From NCBI RefSeq assembly GCF_001646655.1, contig NZ_LPZN01000056.1, positions 1 through 40,138 on the forward strand: DNA of 40,138 nucleotides, read 5' to 3'. Origin of the DNA: Rhodococcus gordoniae. Its GTDB lineage: Bacteria > Actinomycetota > Actinomycetes > Mycobacteriales > Mycobacteriaceae. The translations under genes were made by a program, and so were the position numbers. Of the stretch, positions 18,001 through 26,877 are shown piece after piece. The notes beneath the pieces were generated by a model that had not been told where the DNA came from, did not search any database, and was given only the letters and a program-made list of their open reading frames with translations. How positions within the stretch are numbered: the stretch's first letter is position 1; every line of letters begins with the position of its first letter.

Positions 18001-18701
18001 CCCGTCCCGTGCCCGTCATCACGAGCCCCGAATGGTCGGGGAGTGAGACGGGAGGGCGCAGGTACTCGCCGTTCACGGTGAACATCGAGGAGCTCGAGCC
18101 CTTCCGCACGTTGACGGGCCGGATGCACTTCTACCTCGACCACGACTGGCTGGAGGAACTCGGTGAGCAGCTCCCCGTCTACCGCCCTCCACTCGACATG
18201 TCGCGGCTGTTCGGAGAGCCGAGGGTCGGTACGGGCGACGGCATCGGTCTCACGGTGCGTTATCTGACACCGCACTCGAAGTGGTCGATCCACTCGGAGT
18301 ACCAGGACAACCTGTTCATGCTGTCGCTGTCCCGGGGCGGACCGACCATGTGGATGTCACCGGCCGACGCCGCGAAGATCTCGGTGAACGACAACGACTG
18401 GGTGGAGTCGGTCAACCGCAACGGTGTCATCGTGTGCCGGGCGATCGTCTCGCACCGCATGCCCGAGGGCGTCGTCTTCGTCTATCACGCGCAGGATCGT
18501 GTCATCGACGTGCCACGGACGGAGACCACCGGTACGCGCGGCGGTATCCACAACTCGCTGACGCGCATCCTCATCAAGCCCAGCCACCTGGCCGGGGGAT
18601 ACGCGCAGACCGCGTACGCGTTCAACTATCTCGGCCCCACGGGTAACCAGCGCGACGAGGTGACGATCGTGCGGCGCAGATCGCAGGAGGTCGTCTACTG
18701 A
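15006..18701 (+). CDS. narG: Respiratory nitrate reductase alpha subunit NarG
   Basis: NarG, 1231 residues, the bis-MGD molybdenum catalytic subunit reducing nitrate to nitrite on the cytoplasmic face of the membrane. The FS0 cluster ligands are His60, Cys64, Cys68 and Cys103, spaced exactly as His50, Cys54, Cys58 and Cys93 of E. coli NarG. The WYADLP segment carries Asp233, equivalent to the Mo-coordinating Asp222, followed by the conserved QTDVPES. No twin-arginine signal peptide is evident, fitting the membrane-bound Nar type. GTG 15006 has AGGAG at 14996-15000 and overlaps the narK stop. Length agrees with the family, so the gene appears intact. Confidence 0.97.
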   Translation: MTDTAGVGNRIEELLVRSGRFFTSGEQSADTRTVTRRGGREGDIFYRDRWSHDKVVRSTHGVNCTGSCSWKIYVKDGIITWETQETDYPTVGPDRPEYEPRGCPRGAAFSWYTYSPTRVRYPYARGLLVEMYREARQRLGDPVLAWADIQSDPERRRRYQRARGKGGLVRITWAEATEMIAAAHVHTIEEYGPDRVAGFSPIPAMSMVSFAAGSRFIELLGGVMTSFYDWYADLPVASPQVFGDQTDVPESGDWWDASYLMMWGSNVPVTRTPDAHWMTEVRYRGTKVVSVSPDYADNTKFADEWMPCAAGTDGALAMAMGHVLLNEFYVQQRVPFFVDYVRRYTDLPFLVRLEERDGKLVPGKNLTAADLGHSVENAAFKPVLLDGATDTVVVPPGSLGFRYGDDGVGKWNLELGDLVPTLTVAPAGGGAGETATVYLPSFDTVDGHGESIERGVPVRRVGDHLVCTVFDLMLAQYGVTRPGLALPGQWPSGYDDATSPYTPAWQEAITGVSAAQAIRIAKEFARNAEESGGRSMIIMGAGICQWFHGDATYRAVLALLMLTGCMGRNGGGWAHYVGQEKCRPVTGWAAMAMGTDWSRPPRQMAGTSYWYVHTDQWRYDGYRADALSSPLGRGRFRDKHTMDVMASAVAMGWSPFYPQFDRNTHDVVDDARAAGRDIPEYVAQQLAEGNLKLAVTDPDDPRNWPRVLSVWRSNLLGSSSKGNEYFLRHLLGTDSNVQADPTAPDLRPGEVVRPEDLPEGKLDLLMSIDFRMTSTTLFSDVVLPAATWYEKGDLSSTDMHPYIHAFTAAVDPPWETRSDYDAFGAIAKVFSSLARTHLGTRTDIVMGTLQHDTPGAMAYPSGAERDWRSTGEVPVPGRTMGPLTVVERDYGAIAEKWATLGPLVETLGLNTKGVTTRPDREVAELAKRFGVMNSGAGQGRPAIDTAERMADTILALSGTSNGRLAVQGFRELEKRTGRRLVHLAEGSEERRITYADTQARPVPVITSPEWSGSETGGRRYSPFTVNIEELEPFRTLTGRMHFYLDHDWLEELGEQLPVYRPPLDMSRLFGEPRVGTGDGIGLTVRYLTPHSKWSIHSEYQDNLFMLSLSRGGPTMWMSPADAAKISVNDNDWVESVNRNGVIVCRAIVSHRMPEGVVFVYHAQDRVIDVPRTETTGTRGGIHNSLTRILIKPSHLAGGYAQTAYAFNYLGPTGNQRDEVTIVRRRSQEVVY

Positions 18702-18753
18702 TGCGCACGGAACGAGCGGCCGGACGAGGCGGAGCGCAGGAAGCGAGGCGGTC

Positions 18754-20424
18754 GTGAAGGTCATGGCACAGCTGGCGATGGTGATGAACCTCGACAAGTG
18801 CATCGGATGCCATACCTGTTCGGTGACCTGTAAACAGGCGTGGACCAACAGGTCGGGCACCGAGTACGTATGGTTCAACAACGTCGAAACGCGCCCGGGG
18901 CAAGGATATCCGCGGACGTACGAAGACCAGGAACGCTGGCGGGGCGGGTGGATCCGGGACTCCAGGGGCCGCGTACGTCTCCGCGACGGCGGACGCTTCG
19001 CGAAACTCGCCCGTATCTTCTCGAATCCGAAGATGCCGTCGATCGACGACTACTACCAACCGTGGACCTACGACTACGACAACCTCACCGATGCCCCGCT
19101 CGGCGAGCACATCCCGGTGGCGACGCCGCGCAGTCTGATCTCCGGCGAGCCCATGAAGGTGGAGTGGTCGGCGAATTGGGACGACAACCTCGGTGGTTCT
19201 CCGACGATCGTGCCCGACGACCCGATCCTGAAGAAGGTCGGCGAACAGGTGAAACTCGAGTTCGAGCAGACCTTCATGTTCTACCTGCCGCGGATCTGCG
19301 AGCACTGCCTGAACCCGTCGTGTGTGGCGTCGTGCCCCTCCGGCGCGATGTACAAGCGGACGGAGGACGGGATCGTGCTCGTCGATCAGGACCGGTGCCG
19401 CGGCTGGCGGATGTGTGTGTCCGGATGTCCGTACAAGAAGGTGTATTTCAACCACAAGACCGGCAAGGCCGAGAAGTGCACCTTCTGCTATCCGCGGGTC
19501 GAGGTCGGATTGCCGACGGTGTGTTCGGAGACGTGTGTGGGCCGGCTCAGGTACATCGGTCTCGTCCTCTACGACGTCGATCGCGTCCTCGAAGCTGCCT
19601 CGGTGGAGAACGACACCGACCTGTACGGAGCGCAGCGCAATGTGCTGCTCGATCCGAAGGATCCCGAGGTGATCGCCGGTGCCCGCGCCGAAGGCATCTC
19701 CGACGAGTGGATCGAGGCCGCCCAGCGTTCACCCGTCTACGACCTCATCAGCACCTACCGGGTGGCGTTGCCTCTGCATCCGGAATATCGGACGATGCCC
19801 ATGGTCTGGTACGTGCCACCGCTCTCGCCCGTCGTCGACGCCGTCAGCCGCGAGGGGCACGACGGCGAGGACATCGGCAATCTCTTCGGCGCCCTGGACG
19901 CACTGCGTATCCCTGTCGCGTACCTCGCGGAACTGTTCACGGCCGGAGACACCGGTGTCGTCGAGGCCGTGTTGCGCCGGCTCGCCGCGATGCGCTCGTA
20001 CATGCGCGACATCAATCTGGGACGCGAGACCCGTCCCGAGATCCCCGAATCCGTGGGCATGAGCGAAGAGCAGATCTACGCGATGTACCGGCTCCTCGCG
20101 CTCGCCAAGTACGACGAGCGGTACGTCATCCCGACCGCGTACGCGGTCGAAGGTCATCGGCTGGAGGAGACCGCGACGGACTGCGCGCTGTCCTACGAGG
20201 GTGGACCCGGGATGTACGACTCCGGACCGTTCGGTGAGGCCAGTGGTGCCCCCGTCCCGGTGGCGGTCGAAAACTTCCACGCTCTCGCTCAGCGGCAGAC
20301 CAGCGAAGGCCTGGGGGCGAACGCGGCGAATCCCTCGCGGGTGAACCTGCTCAACTGGGACGGTAAAGGCGTGCCGACCGGCATGTTCCCGGGGGGACGT
20401 GACGGGGACGGAGACCGACGATGA
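18754..20424 (+). CDS. narH: Respiratory nitrate reductase beta subunit NarH
   Basis: NarH, 556 residues, carries four iron-sulfur clusters passing electrons from NarI to NarG. The first cluster motif has Cys16, Cys19, Cys22 and Cys26, at the same positions as in E. coli when GTG 18754 is used, which supports that start. Further motifs are CEHCLNPSCVASCPSGAMY, CRGWRMCVSGCPYKK and CTFCYPRVEVG. The Trp in CRGWRMC replaces a cysteine and marks the [3Fe-4S] cluster, as in other NarH. The 52-base gap after narG contains an 18-codon frame (ATG 18701 to the stop at 18755-18757) that bridges both genes. The stop overlaps narJ by ATGA. Confidence 0.96.
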   Translation: MKVMAQLAMVMNLDKCIGCHTCSVTCKQAWTNRSGTEYVWFNNVETRPGQGYPRTYEDQERWRGGWIRDSRGRVRLRDGGRFAKLARIFSNPKMPSIDDYYQPWTYDYDNLTDAPLGEHIPVATPRSLISGEPMKVEWSANWDDNLGGSPTIVPDDPILKKVGEQVKLEFEQTFMFYLPRICEHCLNPSCVASCPSGAMYKRTEDGIVLVDQDRCRGWRMCVSGCPYKKVYFNHKTGKAEKCTFCYPRVEVGLPTVCSETCVGRLRYIGLVLYDVDRVLEAASVENDTDLYGAQRNVLLDPKDPEVIAGARAEGISDEWIEAAQRSPVYDLISTYRVALPLHPEYRTMPMVWYVPPLSPVVDAVSREGHDGEDIGNLFGALDALRIPVAYLAELFTAGDTGVVEAVLRRLAAMRSYMRDINLGRETRPEIPESVGMSEEQIYAMYRLLALAKYDERYVIPTAYAVEGHRLEETATDCALSYEGGPGMYDSGPFGEASGAPVPVAVENFHALAQRQTSEGLGANAANPSRVNLLNWDGKGVPTGMFPGGRDGDGDRR

Positions 20425-21104
20425 GACTGCTGCGTTCACGACGCGCGGCCCCCGATCGCGCCCTGCACCACCGTCTCGTCCGTCAGTCCGCGTCCCTGCT
20501 GCTCGCCTATCCCGACGAGGGGCACCGCGAACGGCTCGGTACGGTCGACCAGTTTCTCGAGCACATGACCGGGCCCGAAAAGGACATGCTGGGTACGGCC
20601 GCTCGTGAACTGGGCGCGAAAGACCTTCTCTCCACGGCACAGCAGTACGTCGAGACCTTCGACCTGCGGCGGCGGTCGACGATGTACCTGACCTACTGGA
20701 CATCGGGGGACACGCGCAACCGCGGAGCCGAGATGCACGCCTTCGCGAGTGTCTATCGTGCCGCGGGTGTCGTGCCTCCTGCGCACGAGTCACCCGACCA
20801 TCTCCCGGTGGTCCTCGAGTTCACCGCGAACGTCGATCCCGCCTCCGGGGAGGAACTCCTCACCCGCTATCGGCCGGCGTTGGACGTGCTGCATGCCTCC
20901 CTGCGCGACGCGCGCTCCCCGTACGCGCAGGTCGTCGCGGCGGTCTGTGCAACCCTCCCACCGGCGACCGACCAGGAGGAGGAACGGGCCCGGCGCCTCG
21001 CGCAGGCGGGACCGCCCCGCGAATCGATCGGTCTCCAGCCGTTCACGCTGACGGTGCCACCCCGGACCGGCCGGATGCCACCGAAAGGAACCTCGCAATC
21101 ATGA
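20421..21104 (+). CDS. narJ: Nitrate reductase molybdenum cofactor assembly chaperone NarJ
   Basis: NarJ, 227 residues, a TorD/NarJ-type chaperone that binds the NarG N-terminus and is needed for insertion of the molybdenum cofactor and FS0 cluster; it is not part of the final enzyme. The hallmark YVETFDLRRRSTMYLTYW (about residues 75-92) followed by GDTRNRG is present, then the DHLPVVLEF segment. The ATG at 20421 overlaps the narH stop and its own stop overlaps narI, both as ATGA. It is a little shorter than E. coli NarJ and has a Pro-rich C-terminal tail. Confidence 0.94.
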   Translation: MRLLRSRRAAPDRALHHRLVRQSASLLLAYPDEGHRERLGTVDQFLEHMTGPEKDMLGTAARELGAKDLLSTAQQYVETFDLRRRSTMYLTYWTSGDTRNRGAEMHAFASVYRAAGVVPPAHESPDHLPVVLEFTANVDPASGEELLTRYRPALDVLHASLRDARSPYAQVVAAVCATLPPATDQEEERARRLAQAGPPRESIGLQPFTLTVPPRTGRMPPKGTSQS

Positions 21105-21832
21105 CCGCAGGAGAGATCTTCTGGGACGTCGTGCCCTATGTGACACTGGCCGTCGTCGTGGTGGGCACCTGGTGGCGGTACCGATACGACAAGTTCGGAT
21201 GGACCACGCGTTCGTCCCAGTTGTACGAGGCGCGGTTGCTGCGCATCGCGAGCCCGATGTTCCATTTCGGGATCCTGGTCGTGATCGTCGGGCACGTCAT
21301 CGGCCTGGTGATTCCTCAGTCGTGGACCGCCGCAGTGGGGTTGAGTCAGCATGCCTACCACGTCCAGGCGATCCTGCTCGGCACCATCGCCGGCGTCTCG
21401 ACGCTCGTGGGGATCACCCTGCTCGTGTACCGCCGCCGCACCCGCGGGCCCGTCTTCAGCGCCACGACGCTGAACGACAAGTTCATGTACGTCGTGCTGG
21501 TCGCCGCGATCGTCGCGGGTCTCGCGACCACCCTGATGGGATCGGGTGTCGTCGGCGAAGAGCACAACTACCGGGAGACCGTCTCGCCGTGGTTCCGGTC
21601 GATCTGGGTGCTGCAGCCCCGCGGGGATCTGATGGTGGAGGCACCCTTCAGCTTTCGGTTGCACGCCCTGATCGGTCTCGTTCTGTTCGCCATCTGGCCG
21701 TTCACGCGTCTCGTGCACGCGTTCAGCGCGCCGATCGGGTACCTGTTCCGGCCGTACATCGTCTACCGCAGCCGGGAGGAGGCGCGCCCCGGCCGACTCG
21801 TGGGTTCACAACCGCAACGACGTGGGTGGTGA
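21101..21832 (+). CDS. narI: Respiratory nitrate reductase gamma subunit NarI
   Basis: NarI, 243 residues, the cytochrome b membrane anchor that oxidises quinol and passes electrons to NarH. Five hydrophobic segments are seen. The haem ligands are His55 and His65 in helix II and His188 and His206 in helix V, matching His56, His66, His187 and His205 of the E. coli protein almost exactly. Motifs RIASPMFHFGILVVIVGHV and FRLHALIGLVLF are typical. The start overlaps narJ (ATGA). It ends the nar operon; a short gap with a possible promoter leads to pepR. Confidence 0.96.
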   Translation: MTAGEIFWDVVPYVTLAVVVVGTWWRYRYDKFGWTTRSSQLYEARLLRIASPMFHFGILVVIVGHVIGLVIPQSWTAAVGLSQHAYHVQAILLGTIAGVSTLVGITLLVYRRRTRGPVFSATTLNDKFMYVVLVAAIVAGLATTLMGSGVVGEEHNYRETVSPWFRSIWVLQPRGDLMVEAPFSFRLHALIGLVLFAIWPFTRLVHAFSAPIGYLFRPYIVYRSREEARPGRLVGSQPQRRGW

Positions 21833-21865
21833 GTGAGCGCCCGCTGCCGAGGGAGGGCTCCGGTG

Positions 21866-21871
21866 TACTGT
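21866..21871 (+). promoter_or_regulatory. Possible -10 box for pepR
   Basis: TACTGT at 21866-21871 would start transcription near 21878, about 40 bases before ATG 21918. It favours that start over GTG 21870, which overlaps the box. No clear -35 is seen. Confidence 0.35.
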
Positions 21872-21917
21872 GAAATGTTCCGCGCCCTCCCACCTGTCAG
21901 GACCATCGAAGATCCCC

Positions 21918-23255
21918 ATGGCTTCCAGTTCCCACGTGAAGAACGACGCTTCGACCCCCGCGCCCGTCGCGGACACCGGCGTCCGGCGCTCGGTCCTGCC
22001 CGGGGGAGTGCGGGTCGTCACCGAGCACGTTCCGGGAGTGCGCTCCGCGGCGGTCGGTGTGTGGGTCGGTGTCGGATCCCGCGACGAACAGCCGTCGGTC
22101 GCCGGTGCCGCACACTTCCTCGAACACCTGTTGTTCAAGGCGACACCGACGCGCTCCGCCCTCGACATCGCCGAGACGATGGACGGGATCGGCGGTGAGC
22201 TCAACGCGTTCACCAGCAAGGAACACACCTGCTTCTACGCACACGTGCTCGACGACGACCTGCCGATCGCCGTCGACATCGTCGCCGACGTCGTCCTGCG
22301 CGGCCGGTGCCTGAGTGCGGACGTCGACGTGGAACGTCAGGTGGTGCTCGAAGAGATCGCGATGCGCGACGACGATCCCGAAGACCTGCTCGGCGACTCG
22401 CTGCTCACCGCGCTGTACGGCGACCATCCCATCGGCCGGCCGATCATCGGTTCCGTCGAGTCGATCGAGTCCATGACCCGGACACAACTGCATTCGTTCC
22501 ACGTCCGCCGCTACACGCCGCCGCGGATGGTGGTCGCGGTGGCCGGCAACGTCGACCACGCGCACACGGTCGAACTGGTGCGCCGCGCCTTCGCCGGGCA
22601 CCTGGACGAGGCGGCCGCACCCGCGCCGTGCCGGAACGGACGACTCGAACTGCGGACCACTCCGACGACGAGCATCGTCGAACGCGACAACGAACAGGCG
22701 CATCTCACGCTCGGTGTGCGGTCGTTCGGTCGGCACGACGGCCGCCGCTGGGCGCTGTCGGTGCTCAACGCCGCAGTCGGCGGCGGTCTGAGTTCACGCC
22801 TGTTCCAAGAGGTGCGCGAGAAGCGGGGTCTGGCCTACTCGGTGTACTCCGGAACCGACACCTTCGCCGACACCGGTGCTTTCTCCGTGTACGCGGGCTG
22901 CCAGCCCGACAATCTCGGAGAGGTCGCCGCCGTGGTCCGGGAGGTGCTCACCGACGTGGCCGAGCACGGCATCACCGACGCGGAATGTGCTCGCGCCAAG
23001 GGATCGCTGCGTGGCGGTCTCGTTCTCGGACTTGAGGACACCGGCGCGCGTATGCACCGGATCGGCCGCAGCGAGCTGAGCTACGGACAGCACTGGAGCA
23101 TCACCGAGACCCTCGAACGCATTTCGTCGGTGTCGACCGAGGAGGTGCGCAGCGTGGCAGCCGACCTGCTGCACCGGCCGTTCGCGGTCGCCGTCGCCGG
23201 GCCCTACCGTAGGCCTCGCGATCTCCCCGCATCGGTCCGCGACCTCGTGTCCTGA
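21918..23255 (+). CDS. pepR: M16 family zinc metalloprotease PepR
   Basis: A 445-residue insulinase/pitrilysin-like M16 peptidase, homologous to PepR (Rv2782c) next to gpsI in M. tuberculosis. The inverted zinc motif HFLEH has His66, Glu69 and His70; the distal zinc Glu is expected in the VERQVVLEEIAMRDDDPED region. The C-terminal half carries the partner domain with GGGLSSRLFQEVREKRGLAY, the R/Y substrate-binding signature. ATG 21918 was chosen by comparison with the mycobacterial N-terminus; an in-frame GTG at 21870 adds 16 residues. The last 52 bases overlap the 3' end of the opposite-strand zapE gene. Confidence 0.93.
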   Translation: MASSSHVKNDASTPAPVADTGVRRSVLPGGVRVVTEHVPGVRSAAVGVWVGVGSRDEQPSVAGAAHFLEHLLFKATPTRSALDIAETMDGIGGELNAFTSKEHTCFYAHVLDDDLPIAVDIVADVVLRGRCLSADVDVERQVVLEEIAMRDDDPEDLLGDSLLTALYGDHPIGRPIIGSVESIESMTRTQLHSFHVRRYTPPRMVVAVAGNVDHAHTVELVRRAFAGHLDEAAAPAPCRNGRLELRTTPTTSIVERDNEQAHLTLGVRSFGRHDGRRWALSVLNAAVGGGLSSRLFQEVREKRGLAYSVYSGTDTFADTGAFSVYAGCQPDNLGEVAAVVREVLTDVAEHGITDAECARAKGSLRGGLVLGLEDTGARMHRIGRSELSYGQHWSITETLERISSVSTEEVRSVAADLLHRPFAVAVAGPYRRPRDLPASVRDLVS

Positions 23256-24268
23256 ATCGTCCTCAGCTGAGCCAGTCGGCTCCGCAGGCGTCCGATGTCG
23301 TGCGAGACGGGTCCCGCCGGGATGGTGAGTTCCGGCACCGCGACCTCCGAGACGAACACGACCCGCACGTCGCGGTCGTGGAGCACGTCGACCAGATTGG
23401 CGAACCGCTGGGCAGGCTCCCGACCCGCGGCCGTCAGGTCCGGGATCCCGTCGACGACCCAGAACAGGTGCTCCGCCGCGAGCGCCAGATAGTCGGCCGG
23501 TGCCGTGGTGTGCCCGCAGAGATCGCCGAAATCGAACCAGAGACAGTCCTCGTCGGCCCGCATCGCACGCAGCGGGCGACCCGCCGGGTGCAGGACCCGT
23601 TGTTCGGCCGGTATGGGCCGGGTGAGCCCCAGAAGTCGTAACTGCCGGTCGGACGTGCCCGTCGTCCAGATCCCCGACGCGAACCCCCGCACGTGGTCGG
23701 AATCGAGCCGGTGATCGCGCGGGCCGTCCAGGGCGACCACCGTCGTGGAGCGCTCGACGAGTTCGATCGTCGGGAGGAAGGTGTCGTGGAAGAGGGGGTT
23801 GGGGAGCAGCTCGTGGGGCGGATAGTTCGATGTCAGGACGAGACGCGTGCGACGAGCGAGCAGCGCGGGGAGCAACCGGGCGACGAACGTGCCGTCCGCA
23901 GGGTCGTGGACGTGGAACTCGTCGAAGCAGACGAGTTCGGCGTGGCCGGTCAGACGATCGAGGGCGGCTCCGAGATCGAAGTGGTGCCGCCGGAGTTCGA
24001 TGTGCAGGTCGCGGAAGAACTCGTGGAAATGCATGCGCAGTTTGTTCCGTCCGGGGAACGCCGAGAAGTACACGTCGGCGAGCCAGCTCTTGCCGCGCCC
24101 GGGCGGCCCCCACAGATAGACGTTCGGGCAACCGGGATGGCACAGCTGCTCGACGGCGTCGTATTGCGCGGAGTCGAGCACGAATCCCCGGCTGCGCGCG
24201 GCGTCGTCGAACACGGTTAGGGAGACCGGGTTCGAGATGACGGGGTCACTGCGGCGTCGCAACCTCAC
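23204..24268 (-). CDS. zapE: ZapE/AFG1-like AAA ATPase
   Basis: A 354-residue AFG1-family P-loop ATPase; E. coli ZapE of this family acts at the division ring and yeast Afg1/Lace1 in mitochondrial protein quality control. Walker A GPPGRGKS is at residues 54-61, followed by FHEFFRDLHIELRRH, the Walker B segment VCFDEFHVHDPADG, and the sensor-like LTSNYPPHELLPNPLFHDTFLP, all typical of the family. GTG 24268 is probably leaderless: TAGAGT (24276-24281, minus strand) ends seven bases upstream. It is divergent from tetR by 23 bases and converges with pepR, sharing 52 bases. Its role here is unproven. Confidence 0.88.
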   Translation of the reverse strand: MRLRRRSDPVISNPVSLTVFDDAARSRGFVLDSAQYDAVEQLCHPGCPNVYLWGPPGRGKSWLADVYFSAFPGRNKLRMHFHEFFRDLHIELRRHHFDLGAALDRLTGHAELVCFDEFHVHDPADGTFVARLLPALLARRTRLVLTSNYPPHELLPNPLFHDTFLPTIELVERSTTVVALDGPRDHRLDSDHVRGFASGIWTTGTSDRQLRLLGLTRPIPAEQRVLHPAGRPLRAMRADEDCLWFDFGDLCGHTTAPADYLALAAEHLFWVVDGIPDLTAAGREPAQRFANLVDVLHDRDVRVVFVSEVAVPELTIPAGPVSHDIGRLRSRLAQLRTIQDTRSRTDAGRSRGLR

Positions 24269-24275
24269 GAACCCG

Positions 24276-24293
24276 ACTCTATCATCGTAGAGT
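24276..24293. promoter_or_regulatory. Palindromic operator and divergent promoters, zapE/tetR
   Basis: ACTCTA (24276-24281) and TAGAGT (24288-24293) form a perfect 6-bp inverted repeat with a 6-base centre. The left arm read on the minus strand is the TAGAGT -10 of zapE; TATCAT (24280-24285) is the likely plus-strand -10 of tetR, six bases before GTG 24292. Both mRNAs would be leaderless. The TetR protein is the obvious candidate to bind here. Confidence 0.6.
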
Positions 24294-24897
24294 GACGATC
24301 TCTCGCGAACGCCCGTCCCGGCGCACGGCCATCAGTGACGCCGCCCTCGAACTGGCCGCCCGCGGTGGCAACCACGCGGTGACGCACACGGGCATCGACA
24401 TGCATCTCGGCCTGGCGAAGGGCTCGACCTCCTACTACTTCCGCACCCGCCACGCCCTCGTCGCGGCTGCGATCGCCCGTCTCACCGAACGGTCGCGCGC
24501 CGATTTCGCCGCACTGTTCTCCGCGCCGCCCGGCGACGAGTCGCGCGGACCCGCCGACCTGATCGCGAACTACCTCGAACGACTGCTCACCGCGCGGCGG
24601 ACCGACGTGCTCGCCCGCTACGCGCTCGCGACCGACGCGCAGCTCGAACCCGGCACGGCCGAGGCGCTGGCGGGCTGCATGTTCTCCGTCTCCGCCGCGA
24701 CCGGACTCATGCGGGACCTCGGTGCGTCCCACCCCGACACGGCGGCGCGGGATCTGGTGACCCTGCTCGAAGGAGTGCTGTTCGACCGCACCCACGGCAC
24801 ACGCGCCCACGCGTCCTCGGGCTCGGCGACGGTGCGGGTCGACGAGATCCGTTCGACGGTCGGTCTCTGGCTGGACGCTCTCTGCGCCCGGCAGTAG
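24292..24897 (+). CDS. TetR family transcriptional regulator
   Basis: A 201-residue TetR-type regulator. The N-terminal DNA-binding domain covers about residues 8-52, with ISDAALELAARGGNHAVTHTG and the recognition-helix region MHLGLAKGSTSYYFRTR, matching the family's GxxxGTxYxYF pattern. The rest is a helical ligand-binding domain with no recognised specificity. The GTG at 24292 lies within the palindrome that spans the tetR/zapE divergent starts, so autoregulation and control of zapE are likely. dapB follows 93 bases downstream from its own probable promoter. The effector ligand is unknown. Confidence 0.87.
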   Translation: MTISRERPSRRTAISDAALELAARGGNHAVTHTGIDMHLGLAKGSTSYYFRTRHALVAAAIARLTERSRADFAALFSAPPGDESRGPADLIANYLERLLTARRTDVLARYALATDAQLEPGTAEALAGCMFSVSAATGLMRDLGASHPDTAARDLVTLLEGVLFDRTHGTRAHASSGSATVRVDEIRSTVGLWLDALCARQ

Positions 24898-26234
<1,337 letters not shown>

Positions 26235-26275
26235 AGCCGCACGCTGCGGTCGACTTCCCTGAGCGGCGAGCGGCT

Positions 26276-26304
26276 TTGACAACCCCGCACGGGTGCAGCA
26301 ACCT
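26276..26304 (+). promoter_or_regulatory. Promoter of the flavodoxin-like gene
   Basis: A perfect TTGACA -35 (26276-26281), a 17-base spacer and CAACCT -10 (26299-26304) place transcription start at GTG 26311. This promoter decides the start codon. Confidence 0.6.
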
Positions 26305-26310
26305 GCTGAT

Positions 26311-26829
26311 GTGACGGACGAGGCTGCGGGCGACCAGGCAGGACCGGGCGAGACGGGACGCGGGAACGGATCCCGCACGGTGCTGGTGGTGCACCACACC
26401 CCCTCGCCGCCCACCCGCGAGATCCTGGAAGCGGTACTGGCCGGTGCTCGGGATCCGGAGATCGCGGGCGTCACCGTCCGGGTGGTTCCCGCACTGGGCG
26501 CCACCGTCCCCGATGTGCTGGCTGCGGACGGCTTCCTGTTCGGCACCCCTGCCAATTTCGGCTACATGTCGGGTGCGCTCAAGCACTTCTTCGACACCGT
26601 CTACTACCCGTGTCTCGACGCCGTGGCCGGCCGCCCTTACGGGCTGTGGGTGCACGGGAACAACGACATTGCCGGGGCGGTGGCGTCGGTTCGCCGCCTG
26701 ACCACCGGGCTGGGCCTCGTGCAGGCCGCCGCCGACCTCGAGATCACCGGGCCGGTCGACGCGAAGGTGCGCGAACAGTGTTACGAGCTCGGCGCCGTCG
26801 TCGCGGCGACCGCAGCCGGTGAGATCTGA
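26311..26829 (+). CDS. Flavodoxin/NAD(P)H-dependent FMN reductase-like protein
   Basis: A 172-residue protein with a flavodoxin-like fold: a first beta strand VLVVHHTPSPPTREILEAVL with the phosphate-binding loop replaced by HHTPSPPT, the FGTPANFGYMSGALKHFFDT segment typical of NAD(P)H:quinone or FMN reductases, and PYGLWVHGNND. It probably binds FMN and reduces a quinone or other acceptor. An acidic, Gly-rich N-terminal extension of about 20 residues precedes the fold. The leaderless start GTG 26311 follows a good TTGACA promoter; GTG 26293 in frame lies inside the promoter. Position after the dapB pair resembles Rv2771c. Substrate unknown. Confidence 0.82.
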   Translation: MTDEAAGDQAGPGETGRGNGSRTVLVVHHTPSPPTREILEAVLAGARDPEIAGVTVRVVPALGATVPDVLAADGFLFGTPANFGYMSGALKHFFDTVYYPCLDAVAGRPYGLWVHGNNDIAGAVASVRRLTTGLGLVQAAADLEITGPVDAKVREQCYELGAVVAATAAGEI

Positions 26830-26838
26830 ATCGATCGC

Positions 26839-26877
26839 CCGCGATCAGCGGACATCCTTCACCCCGCGATCAGCGGA
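26839..26877. repeat. 14-bp direct repeat at the end of the SRPBCC gene
   Basis: CCGCGATCAGCGGA occurs at 26839-26852 and 26864-26877, a 25-base period. The second copy contains the stop codon of the minus-strand SRPBCC gene, so the first looks like a short tandem duplication of its 3' end. Confidence 0.6.

Noticed and set aside
16461-18293. A 610-codon minus-strand frame opposite narG
   Set aside because: An antisense shadow of a well-supported narG; Arg-rich with no recognisable family.
13561-21917. Mobile element carrying the nar operon
   Set aside because: No transposase, integrase, terminal repeats, tRNA target or composition shift was seen at either edge.
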